Counted from the stretch's first letter, positions 16,916 through 24,540 are shown. The stretch is 29,445 nt of DNA from JAKPQD01 sp029572965 (GCA_035374585.1 DAOSPF010000042.1:1-29445), one strand, 5' to 3'. The notes: a model not told the origin generated them from the sequence alone. Translations and numbers: made by a program.

Positions 16916-17126
16916 TATCTACCACTATATATTTTTTATTTTTTTCTAAATTTCTTTTTTAGCATTAGTATAAAGATGTTTTTTGTATCATACAAAAATC
17001 AGATTGTCAACTTTTTGTATAGCTGAGAAGCTTAATTTCTGCTCAGACAAAACAAGGTTATTTTTCTGCTGAAAAAGGCAGCAAATTTAAAACTCTTTCC
17101 TTGAATGAGAAAAAAAAAGAAGGATT
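16916..17126. other. Spacer between nucleoside phosphorylase and ribosomal cluster
   Basis: This AT-rich spacer contains no convincing gene. Besides the three-armed repeat at 16980-17020, it holds a short hairpin with TGCTG and CAGCA arms near 17067-17084. On the minus strand, just after the phosphorylase stop, there is a T-rich run near 17109-17117. No strong GC-rich terminator with a U-run was found, so some read-through from the phosphorylase gene into the ribosomal cluster is possible. Confidence 0.4.
16980..17020. repeat. Three-armed inverted repeat in the rpsL upstream spacer
   Basis: The 9-base arm TTTTTGTAT (16980-16988) is followed after one base by its exact complement ATACAAAAA (16990-16998), and then by a second TTTTTGTAT (17012-17020). 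The middle arm can therefore pair with either neighbour, giving two mutually exclusive AT-rich hairpins. The elements lie between the end of the nucleoside phosphorylase gene and the rpsL promoter. They could be a weak terminator or a protein-binding site. The low GC content makes chance a real possibility. Confidence 0.4.
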
Positions 17127-17939
17127 TTATTCAATATCATTAATTAATTCGCGAAAAATGGCAGTCATCTTAGGTTCAGCGGTTTCTGAAGCTTTAATGA
17201 TTTCGTCGAGGCTCACTTCTTTGATTTTTCCGGGAACTCCCAGATCGGTAATAATAGAAATTGCAAAGCAAGTGATATTCATCTGACGAGCGGTTATCAC
17301 CTCAGGTACAGTGGACATCCCAACTGCATCGCCTCCGATAACACGCAAAAAATGATATTCTTTGGGAGTTTCGAGAGAAGGGCCCGTAACTGCAACATAA
17401 CAACCTTTGTGAATTTTGAGGTTCAATGTTTTGGCAATATTTATGGCTTTATTTATTAGTTGTAAGTCATAAGGGCAACTCATATCAGGGAAACGTGGGC
17501 CAAACTCTTCATAATGTTTGCCTATAAGGGGATTGGGAATAAGGTTGATGTGATCATCAATAATCATAAGGTCGCCAACTTCAAAAGAAGGGTTAAGGCC
17601 GCCACAGGCATTGGATAAGAAAAGAAACTCGATACCTAAAGCTTTTAAAACCCTTATTGGAAAAGCTATTTGTTGGGTCGAATACCCTTCGTAATAGTGG
17701 AAACGGCCTTGCATAGCAACAACCTGATGCTTGCCAAGCGTCCCAAAAATGAGTCTACCAGGATGGCTTTCAACAGTAGAAACAGGAAAATTGGGGATAT
17801 CTTTATAAGATATAACAACATCCTGTTTGATTTCATTGGCAAGGCCAGATAAACCAGTGCCAAGGATAATGCCAATTTTGGGCTTACTTTTTGTTTTTTG
17901 ACAAATGAAGGAGACTGTCTGGTTTATTGTTTCTAACAT
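17127..17939 (-). CDS. Purine nucleoside phosphorylase, trimeric (PNP-I/MTAP) family
   Basis: The enzyme splits purine nucleosides with phosphate in cytoplasmic purine salvage. The 270-residue product has the family motifs in order: GIILGTGLSGLA (23-34), ESHPGRL with H59 for phosphate (57-63), GRFHYYEGY with H81 (78-86), LSNACGGLNP (108-117), GPSLETP with E190 (186-192) and GDAVGMS with M208 (203-209). At the position where human PNP has the base-recognising Asn243, this protein has Asp232 (SIITDLG), as in methylthioadenosine phosphorylases, so 6-amino purines might also be accepted. The first 56 bp lie inside the end of lpxK, implying coupled expression. Confidence 0.92.
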   Translation of the reverse strand: MLETINQTVSFICQKTKSKPKIGIILGTGLSGLANEIKQDVVISYKDIPNFPVSTVESHPGRLIFGTLGKHQVVAMQGRFHYYEGYSTQQIAFPIRVLKALGIEFLFLSNACGGLNPSFEVGDLMIIDDHINLIPNPLIGKHYEEFGPRFPDMSCPYDLQLINKAINIAKTLNLKIHKGCYVAVTGPSLETPKEYHFLRVIGGDAVGMSTVPEVITARQMNITCFAISIITDLGVPGKIKEVSLDEIIKASETAEPKMTAIFRELINDIE

Positions 17940-19005
17940 ACGAAATCATTTCCTGGTTAAACATTTTTTCGGCTCCATGTAGGAATTCTACCCCAATAGG
18001 ATAATAATACATAGCACTTTTCACTTCATCTTCAAGATTTTCAAAAGTAGTAAAACGCACAGCATCCTTTTCGGTAGTAATGATAACCTTTTTAGGGTGG
18101 TCGATATTGCAGTAAATTTCAATTAAATTGTGAATGTCGGTTGCTTTGAACATATAATGGTCGGGGTAGGCCAAAACCTTTATAATATTAAATTTTTTTT
18201 CTAAGAATTCTATATAAGAAGTATTTGTGGCAACAGCAGTCACCACAACAGCTGCAAATTTGTCTTTTTCAAAGCTGTCAATTGTGAAAGCAGGTTTCAG
18301 AGCAGGGAAAACAGGTTTAGGCTCTTTGTAAACCATTTTTGTAAACAATACAGTTTGATAAGCATACAATTTTAGGCGCTTTTCAATGAGCCGTTGATCG
18401 ATAGGCTTAATTGTATCCGGGCATTTAGTAACAATAATATAATCAGCTCGATCACGATCGCCTGCAAACTCGCGAAGCCGCCCCAATGGGATGATTTGGT
18501 CTTCATAAATAGGCCTGTTATAATCTACTAACAGTATATTAATGCCAGGTTTAACGTAGCGGTGTTGGTATGCATCGTCAAGAATAACAACTTTAAGCAG
18601 AGGGTTAAGCTGTTGTAGTTTTTCAATACCCCTTACACGAATAGCATCAACAGCAACAGTAATATTTTCAAACTTACGTTTGATTTGACAAGGTTCGTCT
18701 CCGGCCTCAACAGGGGTTGACTCAGGATTGACAAGACGAAAGCCTATAGTTTTTCTTTTGTAGCCCCTGCTCAATGTGGCAACCTCAAATTCAGCGCCGA
18801 GGAGCTCGACAAGATACTCGACATGGGGGGTTTTCCCAGTACCTCCAACAGTAATGTTGCCTACCGAAATAACCGGAATATCAAATTCGCGAGAACGTAA
18901 GATATTGAAATCGAAAAGCAAATTGCGGAACCATACAATTACTCCATATATTATAGCAATTGGGAAGGCAATAAACTTTGCAAAAAGATTTAATTTTTGA
19001 ACCAT
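17884..19005 (-). CDS. lpxK: Tetraacyldisaccharide 4'-kinase
   Basis: LpxK phosphorylates the 4' position of the lipid A precursor at the inner face of the inner membrane. The 373-residue product has an N-terminal hydrophobic anchor (about residues 9-30), then the unusual P-loop region SVGNITVGGTGKTP (47-60), GDEP (102-105) and LDDAYQHR (142-149). A later conserved HxY segment (YPDHYMF) provides the probable active-site histidine. Presence of lpxK shows that the cell makes lipid A. The 3' end overlaps the start of the phosphorylase gene by 56 bp. Confidence 0.95.
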   Translation of the reverse strand: MVQKLNLFAKFIAFPIAIIYGVIVWFRNLLFDFNILRSREFDIPVISVGNITVGGTGKTPHVEYLVELLGAEFEVATLSRGYKRKTIGFRLVNPESTPVEAGDEPCQIKRKFENITVAVDAIRVRGIEKLQQLNPLLKVVILDDAYQHRYVKPGINILLVDYNRPIYEDQIIPLGRLREFAGDRDRADYIIVTKCPDTIKPIDQRLIEKRLKLYAYQTVLFTKMVYKEPKPVFPALKPAFTIDSFEKDKFAAVVVTAVATNTSYIEFLEKKFNIIKVLAYPDHYMFKATDIHNLIEIYCNIDHPKKVIITTEKDAVRFTTFENLEDEVKSAMYYYPIGVEFLHGAEKMFNQEMISYVRNNKPDSLLHLSKNKK

Positions 19006-19047
19006 ATATAACTAAGGTAAATAATAAAGAGTTTTAAGTCCGAAAGG

Positions 19048-19055
19048 CAAAAATA
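19048..19055 (-). promoter_or_regulatory. Possible -7 promoter element of lpxK
   Basis: On the minus strand TATTTTTG fits the TAnnTTTG pattern and lies 42 bases before the lpxK start codon. No matching TTTG/TTG element was found 18-21 bases further upstream, so support is partial. Confidence 0.3.
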
Positions 19056-19318
19056 AAGAAATGAAGGTAATAAAAAGAATCGTATTGCACTTTTTTGAAG
19101 ATTTGCCTTAAAGTTAGTTTAATGAAACTTTAAAGATTAATTACACTCAAATTAAATATTAGAAGGTAATTCTTTGTCGAACTATTTTAATTAGTTGAAG
19201 TAAGTTACAGGTAAAGGACTTAAATTTTTTTTCTGCTAAAGATGAAGATTTAATAGCAAAAGAATGTCAAGAAATTTTAACTTTGTTTGAATAGAGATAA
19301 ACAAAATATTTAGATGTT
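19056..19318. other. Intergenic region between lpxK and the chemotaxis-like gene
   Basis: This divergent intergenic stretch has no complete gene. A short open frame at about 19199-19294 on the plus strand ends in KDEDLIAKECQEILTLFE and could be the last piece of a lost gene. However, it has no recognised start or family. The rest is AT-rich sequence without a clear hairpin. Confidence 0.35.
19278..19285 (+). promoter_or_regulatory. Possible -7 promoter element of the chemotaxis-like gene
   Basis: TAACTTTG matches TAnnTTTG exactly and lies 33 bases before the ATG at 19319, so a short leader of about 28 nt would result. A -33 TTTG was not found at the expected distance. Support is therefore partial. 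Confidence 0.3.
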
Positions 19319-20441
19319 ATGAGCTTTGGAGAATATTTATTAAATGTATTGCCTTCATTTGTAGTTGGGGTTCCGGTAGCATATTTTTATATTACGAAGA
19401 CTGTTTAAGGAGTCAGTATTTAAAAGGATCGGGATAATTTGGGTCATAAACCTGTTGTTAATAGTTGCTAACACAACGGCTGCGTGTGAGTTTAAAAGTC
19501 TTTACCCACAATATATATCAGTTCCAGTGGGAATAATACTTTCCATAATTTTATTTGTAAGGGCAGCAAAAATTTTGAAGCTGTTGCATAAAGCTACAGA
19601 AGACCTTGCGTCTTTATCGAGGGGGAACTTAAATATAGAACTTGATCCTGATGCCCTCAACCTTAATGATGAAGTAGGAAAAATAAACCGTTCGATGGAA
19701 CTGATGCAGGAAAACTTCCGAAACGTAATATATTCAGTAAAGTCGAGCAGCGAAACACTTGTAAATGAGGCAAAAAACTTAAATAAAGCATCGGCTATAC
19801 TGACTGAGGCTGCCAATGATCAGGCAGCTTCTATTGAAGAAATATCGGCCTCAATGGAAGAAATATCGGCCAATATCCAACACTCGGCCAATAATGCAAA
19901 AGAGACAGAAGTGCGTTCGAAAAAGGCCAGTGATACAGTAGAAAAAGTTGGTATAACTTCTCAAAAGAGCCAGAAGGCTGTTCAAAACATATCGCAGAAA
20001 ATAAGTGTCATTAACGACATTGCTTTCCAGACCAACATACTTGCTTTGAATGCCGCTGTTGAAGCAGCCCGTGCAGGAGAACATGGTAAAGGCTTTGCTG
20101 TTGTGGCTGCTGAGGTGCGTAAGCTTGCTGAAAGAAGCAAGGCCGCGGCTGATGAGATTGTACAAATTGTGCAAACCACTGTTAATGAAACCGGGGCAGC
20201 CAATGCTCTCGTTGAAGAATTACTCCCCGAAATAAAAGATACGTCCAGACTTGTGCAGGAAATTACGGCAAGCAGTATTGAGCAATCAAGCGGAGCTGAA
20301 CAGATAAATAATTCTATTCAGCAATTGAACAACCGCACCCAACAAAACATTGCTAATGTTGATACAATGAACAACAGCGCCCACAGGCTAAATGAAAGTG
20401 CTGAACAATTGGAGAAGGCAATTAAGTTTTTTAAGATTTAG
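19319..20441 (+). pseudogene. Methyl-accepting chemotaxis-type transducer, frameshifted near N-terminus
   Basis: Two frames together make one plausible transducer of about 373 residues. Frame one starts at ATG 19319 (MSFGEYLLNVLPS) and encodes a membrane segment, but stops at 19406-19408 after FYITKTV. Frame two is open from 19380 and continues with LFKESVFKRIG and a second and third hydrophobic segment. A HAMP-like linker and a long coiled-coil signalling domain follow, to 20441. The tip motif (NDIAFQTNILALNAAVEAAR, about 20008-20067) is the canonical CheA/CheW-contacting hairpin. One extra base between 19380 and 19408 would explain the break. If only frame two is translated, a TTG at 19455 could start a 328-residue protein with one membrane helix. 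No periplasmic sensor domain is visible and no other chemotaxis genes lie in the window. Confidence 0.75.
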
Positions 20442-20472
20442 ATTAAAAAAGCTGTTCGTTTTTATTTGCTAT

Positions 20473-20766
20473 ATGAAGCTTGATGATAAAAAAATAGAAA
20501 CAATAAAGGGATATTTCAAAGCCAGGCCGGTTTTGAAAGCATACCTTTTTGGTTCTTATGTTCGAGGGGATGCGGATGAAAAAAGTGACATTGATATTTT
20601 AGTTGACCTTGATTATTCGCAAAAAATCGGGTTGCAGTTTATTCAAATGAAAATTGATTTAGAGCAACTTTTAAGTGCAAAAGTTGATTTAGTTTCGGAG
20701 AATGGATTATCTAAGTACATCAAACCCATTGTAGATAAAGAAAAACTTCTAATATATGCGAAGTAA
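20473..20766 (+). CDS. mntA: MntA-type minimal nucleotidyltransferase antitoxin
   Basis: The 97-residue product is a minimal nucleotidyltransferase. The family signature GSX10DXD is exact: G27-S28, ten residues, then D39-I-D41, with a third acidic residue at D72 (KVDLV). In characterised MntA-HepT pairs this enzyme transfers AMP groups from ATP onto a tyrosine of the HEPN toxin and so neutralises it. The start was placed at ATG 20473 (MKLDDKK) because a longer frame would run into the upstream transducer gene. The HEPN-like reading frame begins at 20756 and overlaps this gene by 11 bp. The antitoxin is intact although its partner seems broken. Confidence 0.88.
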   Translation: MKLDDKKIETIKGYFKARPVLKAYLFGSYVRGDADEKSDIDILVDLDYSQKIGLQFIQMKIDLEQLLSAKVDLVSENGLSKYIKPIVDKEKLLIYAK

Positions 20767-21090
20767 ACTAGGCGACAAAGTCAGGATACAGCATATTTAT
20801 GATGCCATTATTGAATTGAGAGTTACCTGATTGGAGCTGATTTTGATAAGTTTATGAATGATTCGATGATGAGGTTTGCTTGTATAAAGCAAATGGAAAT
20901 AATAGGCGAAGCAAGCAACCATGTGTCAGAGGAAATAAAACAACAATTTTCAGAAATAGAGTGGGATCAAATTGTTGGGATGAGAAATGTGTTTGTTCAC
21001 GAATATTTTGGCGTTGATTCCACTTTAATAAAGAGTGACCTGCCCGAATTGAAAGAGAAAGTAAAAGAAATTCTAAACTCAATAGAATAA
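20756..21090 (+). pseudogene. hepT: HepT-type HEPN toxin, frameshifted
   Basis: The first frame starts at ATG 20756 (MRSKLGDKVRIQHIYDAI) and stops after 24 residues at TGA 20828-20830. The HEPN sequence continues one frame over: ESYLIGADFDKFMNDSMMRF, then EIIGEASNHVSEEI and the catalytic RX4HXY motif (RNVFVHEY, 20983-21006). A missing A in GAATTGAG near 20815-20819 would restore a continuous IIEIESYLIG. The segment after HEYFGVDSTL also appears about four residues short before IKSDLPELKEK, compared with what I know of the family. HepT proteins are ribonucleases that are silenced by MntA. As written, no complete toxin can be made, although an internal start at ATG 20854 could give a 78-residue piece with the active-site motif. 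Confidence 0.8.
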
Positions 21091-21092
21091 GC

Positions 21093-21110
21093 TGTAAAAG
21101 CACTTTTACA
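21093..21110 (+). terminator. Hairpin after the HEPN gene
   Basis: TGTAAAAG and CTTTTACA are perfect inverted arms around a two-base centre, starting 3 bp after the HEPN stop codon. The following bases are T-rich but not a clean U-run, so this is a weak terminator candidate for the mntA-hepT operon. Confidence 0.4.
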
Positions 21111-21188
21111 ATCATTTCTTCTATTGCGCGCCAAATATGGCAGTATCATTTTCCAACATTTTTCTGGCGCACTGTTCACTATATTTGA

Positions 21189-21223
21189 AACATTTCTACA
21201 AATATTTATCCCCGATGGGGATA
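21189..21223. repeat. REP-like palindromic repeat
   Basis: TATCCCC and GGGGATA form a perfect 7 bp stem around GAT (21207-21223), preceded by ACATTTCTACAAATATT. The combination of a TTTCTAC-like motif and a CCC/GGG hairpin resembles dispersed intergenic repeats that I know from many Bacteroidota genomes. Such repeats are often linked to REP-associated tyrosine transposases. No transposase is present here. Copy number cannot be seen from this window. Confidence 0.45.
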
Positions 21224-21264
21224 GAATTTACGCTGATAAAATTTTAGAAAGTCTTTAAAATAAA

Positions 21265-21297
21265 AAAGCCTTCCAACAATAAATGTTGAAAGGCTTT
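21265..21297 (-). terminator. Rho-independent terminator of the amylase gene
   Basis: On the minus strand a 14 bp stem (AAAGCCTTTCAACA pairing with TGTTGGAAGGCTTT, with one G-U pair) encloses a 5-base loop and is followed by TTTATTTT. It lies 20 bp after the amylase stop codon. The plus-strand reading also has flanking A/T runs, so it may stop transcription from both sides. Confidence 0.88.
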
Positions 21298-21316
21298 AAA
21301 ATTATGTGAAATACGC

Positions 21317-24300
21317 TTATTTCTTCAAAAATTTAGCTTTTATAGTACCTTTTGAAGTATAAGCATTTACGAAATACAGTCCTGATTTAAGATTTGAAAC
21401 GTTTACACTTTCTGAATCAACAATATTAACAGATTTCAGCACAATCCGCCCGTTGATATCATAAATATCAATACTTTTAATTGGCGAACCAGATGAAATA
21501 TTAATATAATCTGAGGCTGGATTTGGATAGATGCTGATTTTAGTAGCATCAACAGAATTGATAGCAGTTCGTATCCCAATAGTAGCATACTGTGGCAATC
21601 CTTCGAAGATAAAACCAGTTGCCGCAACAGGAGTAACTTCAAAAATCAAATAATAGCCAAAATCGTCTGTAGTAACATTGTAATTAAGAGAAGTAGCCCC
21701 ATCAATTGCCACCATATTTAACCCGGTAGAAGCTGTTGACCGATACCATTGATATTTTGAAGCACCTTCCACATCCTTATTTGCATCAAAATAAGTGTAA
21801 AATGCTACCAAGTCTTGGTCAGTGCTTTCAGTTGCTGATTTTTTGACCATAATATCTCCGGCAATATTGACATCCATAGCCTTAGGGGCATCAATAATGT
21901 TAGGGTTCTTGAGCCTGATGTTGGTCAATATCAGGTATTCGCCGGCTTGCAGATTAAATGTTGTTTCAGCCGAAGTGACATTAATACTGTCGCCGGTCAT
22001 GTAGTTGTACCAGTATCCGGTACTTGGGAACGTCAGAACGCCAGCTTGTGCATACAAATCAAAGTTGCCAATTATCCTGACTTTCACCACAGTATCGTCA
22101 ATAGCAATAGTTTTGACTTTAGCAGCCAAATTGAGCGTGTAATTGGACGAATTAAAAGCGTTGAGTTTGGTCTTCAATGCAATCAAGGCGGCATAAGCTT
22201 CGTAGAGCCTTTGACGATTGGGATTATAATAGTAATCCCATTTTATAGGCTTTTCACCTGTACGTCCATTGTATTCAATTTTGTAATCATAATTAAGCTC
22301 TCCAAACTGCCATACCATTTTAGGTCCGGGAATGGTAAAGAAAAATGCAGCACCTAACTCAGCACGCTGGCAGGCTACGGGGAGTTTGCGAGTTGCATAC
22401 AATGGATTGCTTGTGTTTCCCCAGGTTGGGTTACTATAGCCTATTCTTTCTTCGTCGTGGCTTTCCATGTAGGCAACAAGGGCAGGCTTTGTCATGCTAC
22501 GACTGAGATACGAAACGCCGGTAAAGTTAGCTTTGCCACTTTCAGTCCAGCCCATAGCTGCATCGCGGTATTGCTGGTTCATGTTTGCCCATAGCATAAA
22601 GCCATAGTCAGCAAGCACTTGTTCTTCGTCATTATTGGCAAAATGTTCCAAGATAATATAGGCATCTTGCTTATATTTACGAATGGTATCAGAAATATTC
22701 TTAAGGATTGCAATACGCGAGTCATCCTTAGTCCCCCAAGCAGAGGTATTTCCAAGGGTATTCTTTTGAGTAAAGCCTTTAGAAAGGTCGAAACGATACC
22801 CGTCAATATTATACTCAGTAAGCCAATAGCGCAATACATCAGCAACATACTGTTTAGTATAAGCACTTTCGTGGTTAAAATCGTAACCCACGTTGAAATC
22901 ATGCTTAGCAACAGGATTAAACCAGGGGCTGTTTGCTGCAGGCCTTGAATTGTTTGCATCCCAATACATTTGCACCATAGGGTTCTGGCCAAAAGCATGG
23001 TTTAGCACAACATCCAAAATAACAGCTATCCCATTTGCATGGCAGGTATCTATGAGCTTTTTCAACGCTTCGGGGGTACCGTAATATTTGTCCAAAGCCA
23101 TGTGGTATGAAGGATTGTAGCCCCAGCTGCTATTGCCTTCAAACTCCATCACAGGCATCAGCTCAATGGCATTAATACCCAACGTTTTCAGGTAATTTAG
23201 CGAATCAATCACCGCATTATATGAGTGTTGGGCAGCAAAATCGCGGACCAACAATTCGTATATGACCAGCTTTTGGCTTTCAGGCATAGGGTTGGAATTG
23301 TACTTCCAATTGTATTCGGCAGGTTTGGTTTGAAGTACAGAAACAATGCCTGTTGTTTTGCCCAAAGGATAAGCCTTTAAGTTAGGATAAACAGCAAAAG
23401 TTATACCTTTATCGTTATCCGGGTCAAGAACCTTGTGACAATAAGGGTCGGCAACGACCAAGCTGTCAACAACAAACTGGTAGGCATATTCCTTCCCGGC
23501 TTCCAGGTTATCAATCTGAACCCAGAATTTATTCCCATCAGAGGTTTTGAACATTTGATAAGTTGTGTCCGGAATCCAGTTGTTGAAATCCCCGATAACA
23601 GTGACTTTATCTTTCCCGGGAGCTGTGAGTGTAAGTAAAACAGAAGATTCGCTGATAAGATTTACACCATTAACAATACCGGCAGGCAAATCCTTAACTT
23701 TTGTACTCTCAGCACAATAGAAGCTAAGGGTATCTGACAATGTTTCAACGCCCTTATAAGCCCTGACGACAATTTTCGAGACACCTGTTTTTGAAATCGT
23801 TACTGTATAGGTAAATCTTTCTGTTTTATTTGTTAAAACAGGCGTTCCATCTTTAAACACTACCGTAGAATCAGCTTCAGAAGTAATAACTTTCACCTCA
23901 AATGAATCGTTGATTTTTCCGACATTAATTTTGCTCAAAGGGTTAAGCACAACCATTTTCAGGCCGGCAACAGAAAAAACATCGTAAAAAATATCTGTTT
24001 CTCCATTACCTTTGCCAGTTTTAGAGCCATCAGCATTCCTAAACACAAAAGCCAGCTTTGTAACCGTCTCGGACTGGGCTACACCATAATACTCACTAAT
24101 GGAAGGCTTTATTTTCAACTGATAGGTATTGTCAGCAATTTTTGTAAGCTTATACTTCGCAGTATTAGTAGGCCATGTAGGGGCATGTTTCCAATCGCCT
24201 GGCGAAGAGCTTGACGAAATAAGCACTCCCGTATGGGCATACACATCACCAGTATAATCCATCAGGCCTTTTGAGCCCATATCGGCATGAAAGGTAATGG

Positions 24301-24415
24301 TAACCGAATCGGTAACCTTTGGAAATGCGGGACTGCACTCAATTATTTGGGCATTGGCCGAAAAATGGCTTATCCACAATACAAAGAGTACCAATAATGT
24401 AGTTTTTGTCTTCAT
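21317..24415 (-). CDS. Secreted multidomain GH13 alpha-amylase with type IX sorting tag
   Basis: The 1032-residue protein should hydrolyse alpha-1,4-glucans outside the cell. A signal peptide (cut after about residue 23, NAQ) is followed by one or two beta-sandwich modules (about 25-235, exact family not recognised), a CBM48/E-set-like module with VTVIGDFNNW (271-280), and the GH13 barrel from about 385. The four GH13 regions are present: I at DVVLNH (468-473), II at GYRFDLSK with nucleophile D543, III at ILEHF with acid/base E590, and IV at SHDEER with D654. An Ig-like domain (about 848-945) precedes a type A sorting domain (about 955-1032, IYPNPASDYINI and a basic FLKK end), the signal for the type IX system. 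Fine specificity (amylase, pullulanase or cyclomaltodextrinase) cannot be decided from sequence alone. Confidence 0.92.
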   Translation of the reverse strand: MKTKTTLLVLFVLWISHFSANAQIIECSPAFPKVTDSVTITFHADMGSKGLMDYTGDVYAHTGVLISSSSSPGDWKHAPTWPTNTAKYKLTKIADNTYQLKIKPSISEYYGVAQSETVTKLAFVFRNADGSKTGKGNGETDIFYDVFSVAGLKMVVLNPLSKINVGKINDSFEVKVITSEADSTVVFKDGTPVLTNKTERFTYTVTISKTGVSKIVVRAYKGVETLSDTLSFYCAESTKVKDLPAGIVNGVNLISESSVLLTLTAPGKDKVTVIGDFNNWIPDTTYQMFKTSDGNKFWVQIDNLEAGKEYAYQFVVDSLVVADPYCHKVLDPDNDKGITFAVYPNLKAYPLGKTTGIVSVLQTKPAEYNWKYNSNPMPESQKLVIYELLVRDFAAQHSYNAVIDSLNYLKTLGINAIELMPVMEFEGNSSWGYNPSYHMALDKYYGTPEALKKLIDTCHANGIAVILDVVLNHAFGQNPMVQMYWDANNSRPAANSPWFNPVAKHDFNVGYDFNHESAYTKQYVADVLRYWLTEYNIDGYRFDLSKGFTQKNTLGNTSAWGTKDDSRIAILKNISDTIRKYKQDAYIILEHFANNDEEQVLADYGFMLWANMNQQYRDAAMGWTESGKANFTGVSYLSRSMTKPALVAYMESHDEERIGYSNPTWGNTSNPLYATRKLPVACQRAELGAAFFFTIPGPKMVWQFGELNYDYKIEYNGRTGEKPIKWDYYYNPNRQRLYEAYAALIALKTKLNAFNSSNYTLNLAAKVKTIAIDDTVVKVRIIGNFDLYAQAGVLTFPSTGYWYNYMTGDSINVTSAETTFNLQAGEYLILTNIRLKNPNIIDAPKAMDVNIAGDIMVKKSATESTDQDLVAFYTYFDANKDVEGASKYQWYRSTASTGLNMVAIDGATSLNYNVTTDDFGYYLIFEVTPVAATGFIFEGLPQYATIGIRTAINSVDATKISIYPNPASDYINISSGSPIKSIDIYDINGRIVLKSVNIVDSESVNVSNLKSGLYFVNAYTSKGTIKAKFLKK

Positions 24416-24472
24416 GTGTTTAGATTTTTATAGAAATAAAGTTACAAAGTTTATAGTCAGAATATTAAGAAA

Positions 24473-24500
24473 GCCGACATTCGTTTATACAAATGCCGGC
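24473..24500 (-). terminator. Terminator after the starch-binding-like gene
   Basis: On the minus strand GCCGGCATT and AATGTCGGC form a 9 bp stem (one G-U pair) with a 10-base loop, followed by TTTCTT. It lies 40 bp after the stop codon of the upstream gene and 58 bp before the amylase start. It may end or attenuate transcription between the two starch genes. On the plus strand the stem is followed by AATTTTT. Confidence 0.65.
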
Positions 24501-24540
24501 AATTTTTCGAAACCTACTTAATATATACAAAAACTAACCT

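Noticed and set aside
19400..19412. Programmed +1 frameshift site at GTTTAAGG
   Set aside because: There is no upstream stimulatory element like that of prfB and TAAG is an efficient stop context; mutation or sequencing error is simpler. It is kept only as a minor alternative in the finding.
19502..20203. Minus-strand frames across the chemotaxis-like gene
   Set aside because: The plus strand encodes an unmistakable signalling hairpin; the antisense frames are rich in Ser/Phe and have no motif.
20392..20472. Longer N-terminus for the MntA gene starting at 20392
   Set aside because: It overlaps the end of the transducer gene by 50 bp and adds residues not found in the minimal nucleotidyltransferase family; ATG 20473 gives the normal start.
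21947..22357. Plus-strand frame of 136 residues opposite the amylase
   Set aside because: It is antisense to the coding region after the GH13 barrel, with no known domain and no promoter seen.
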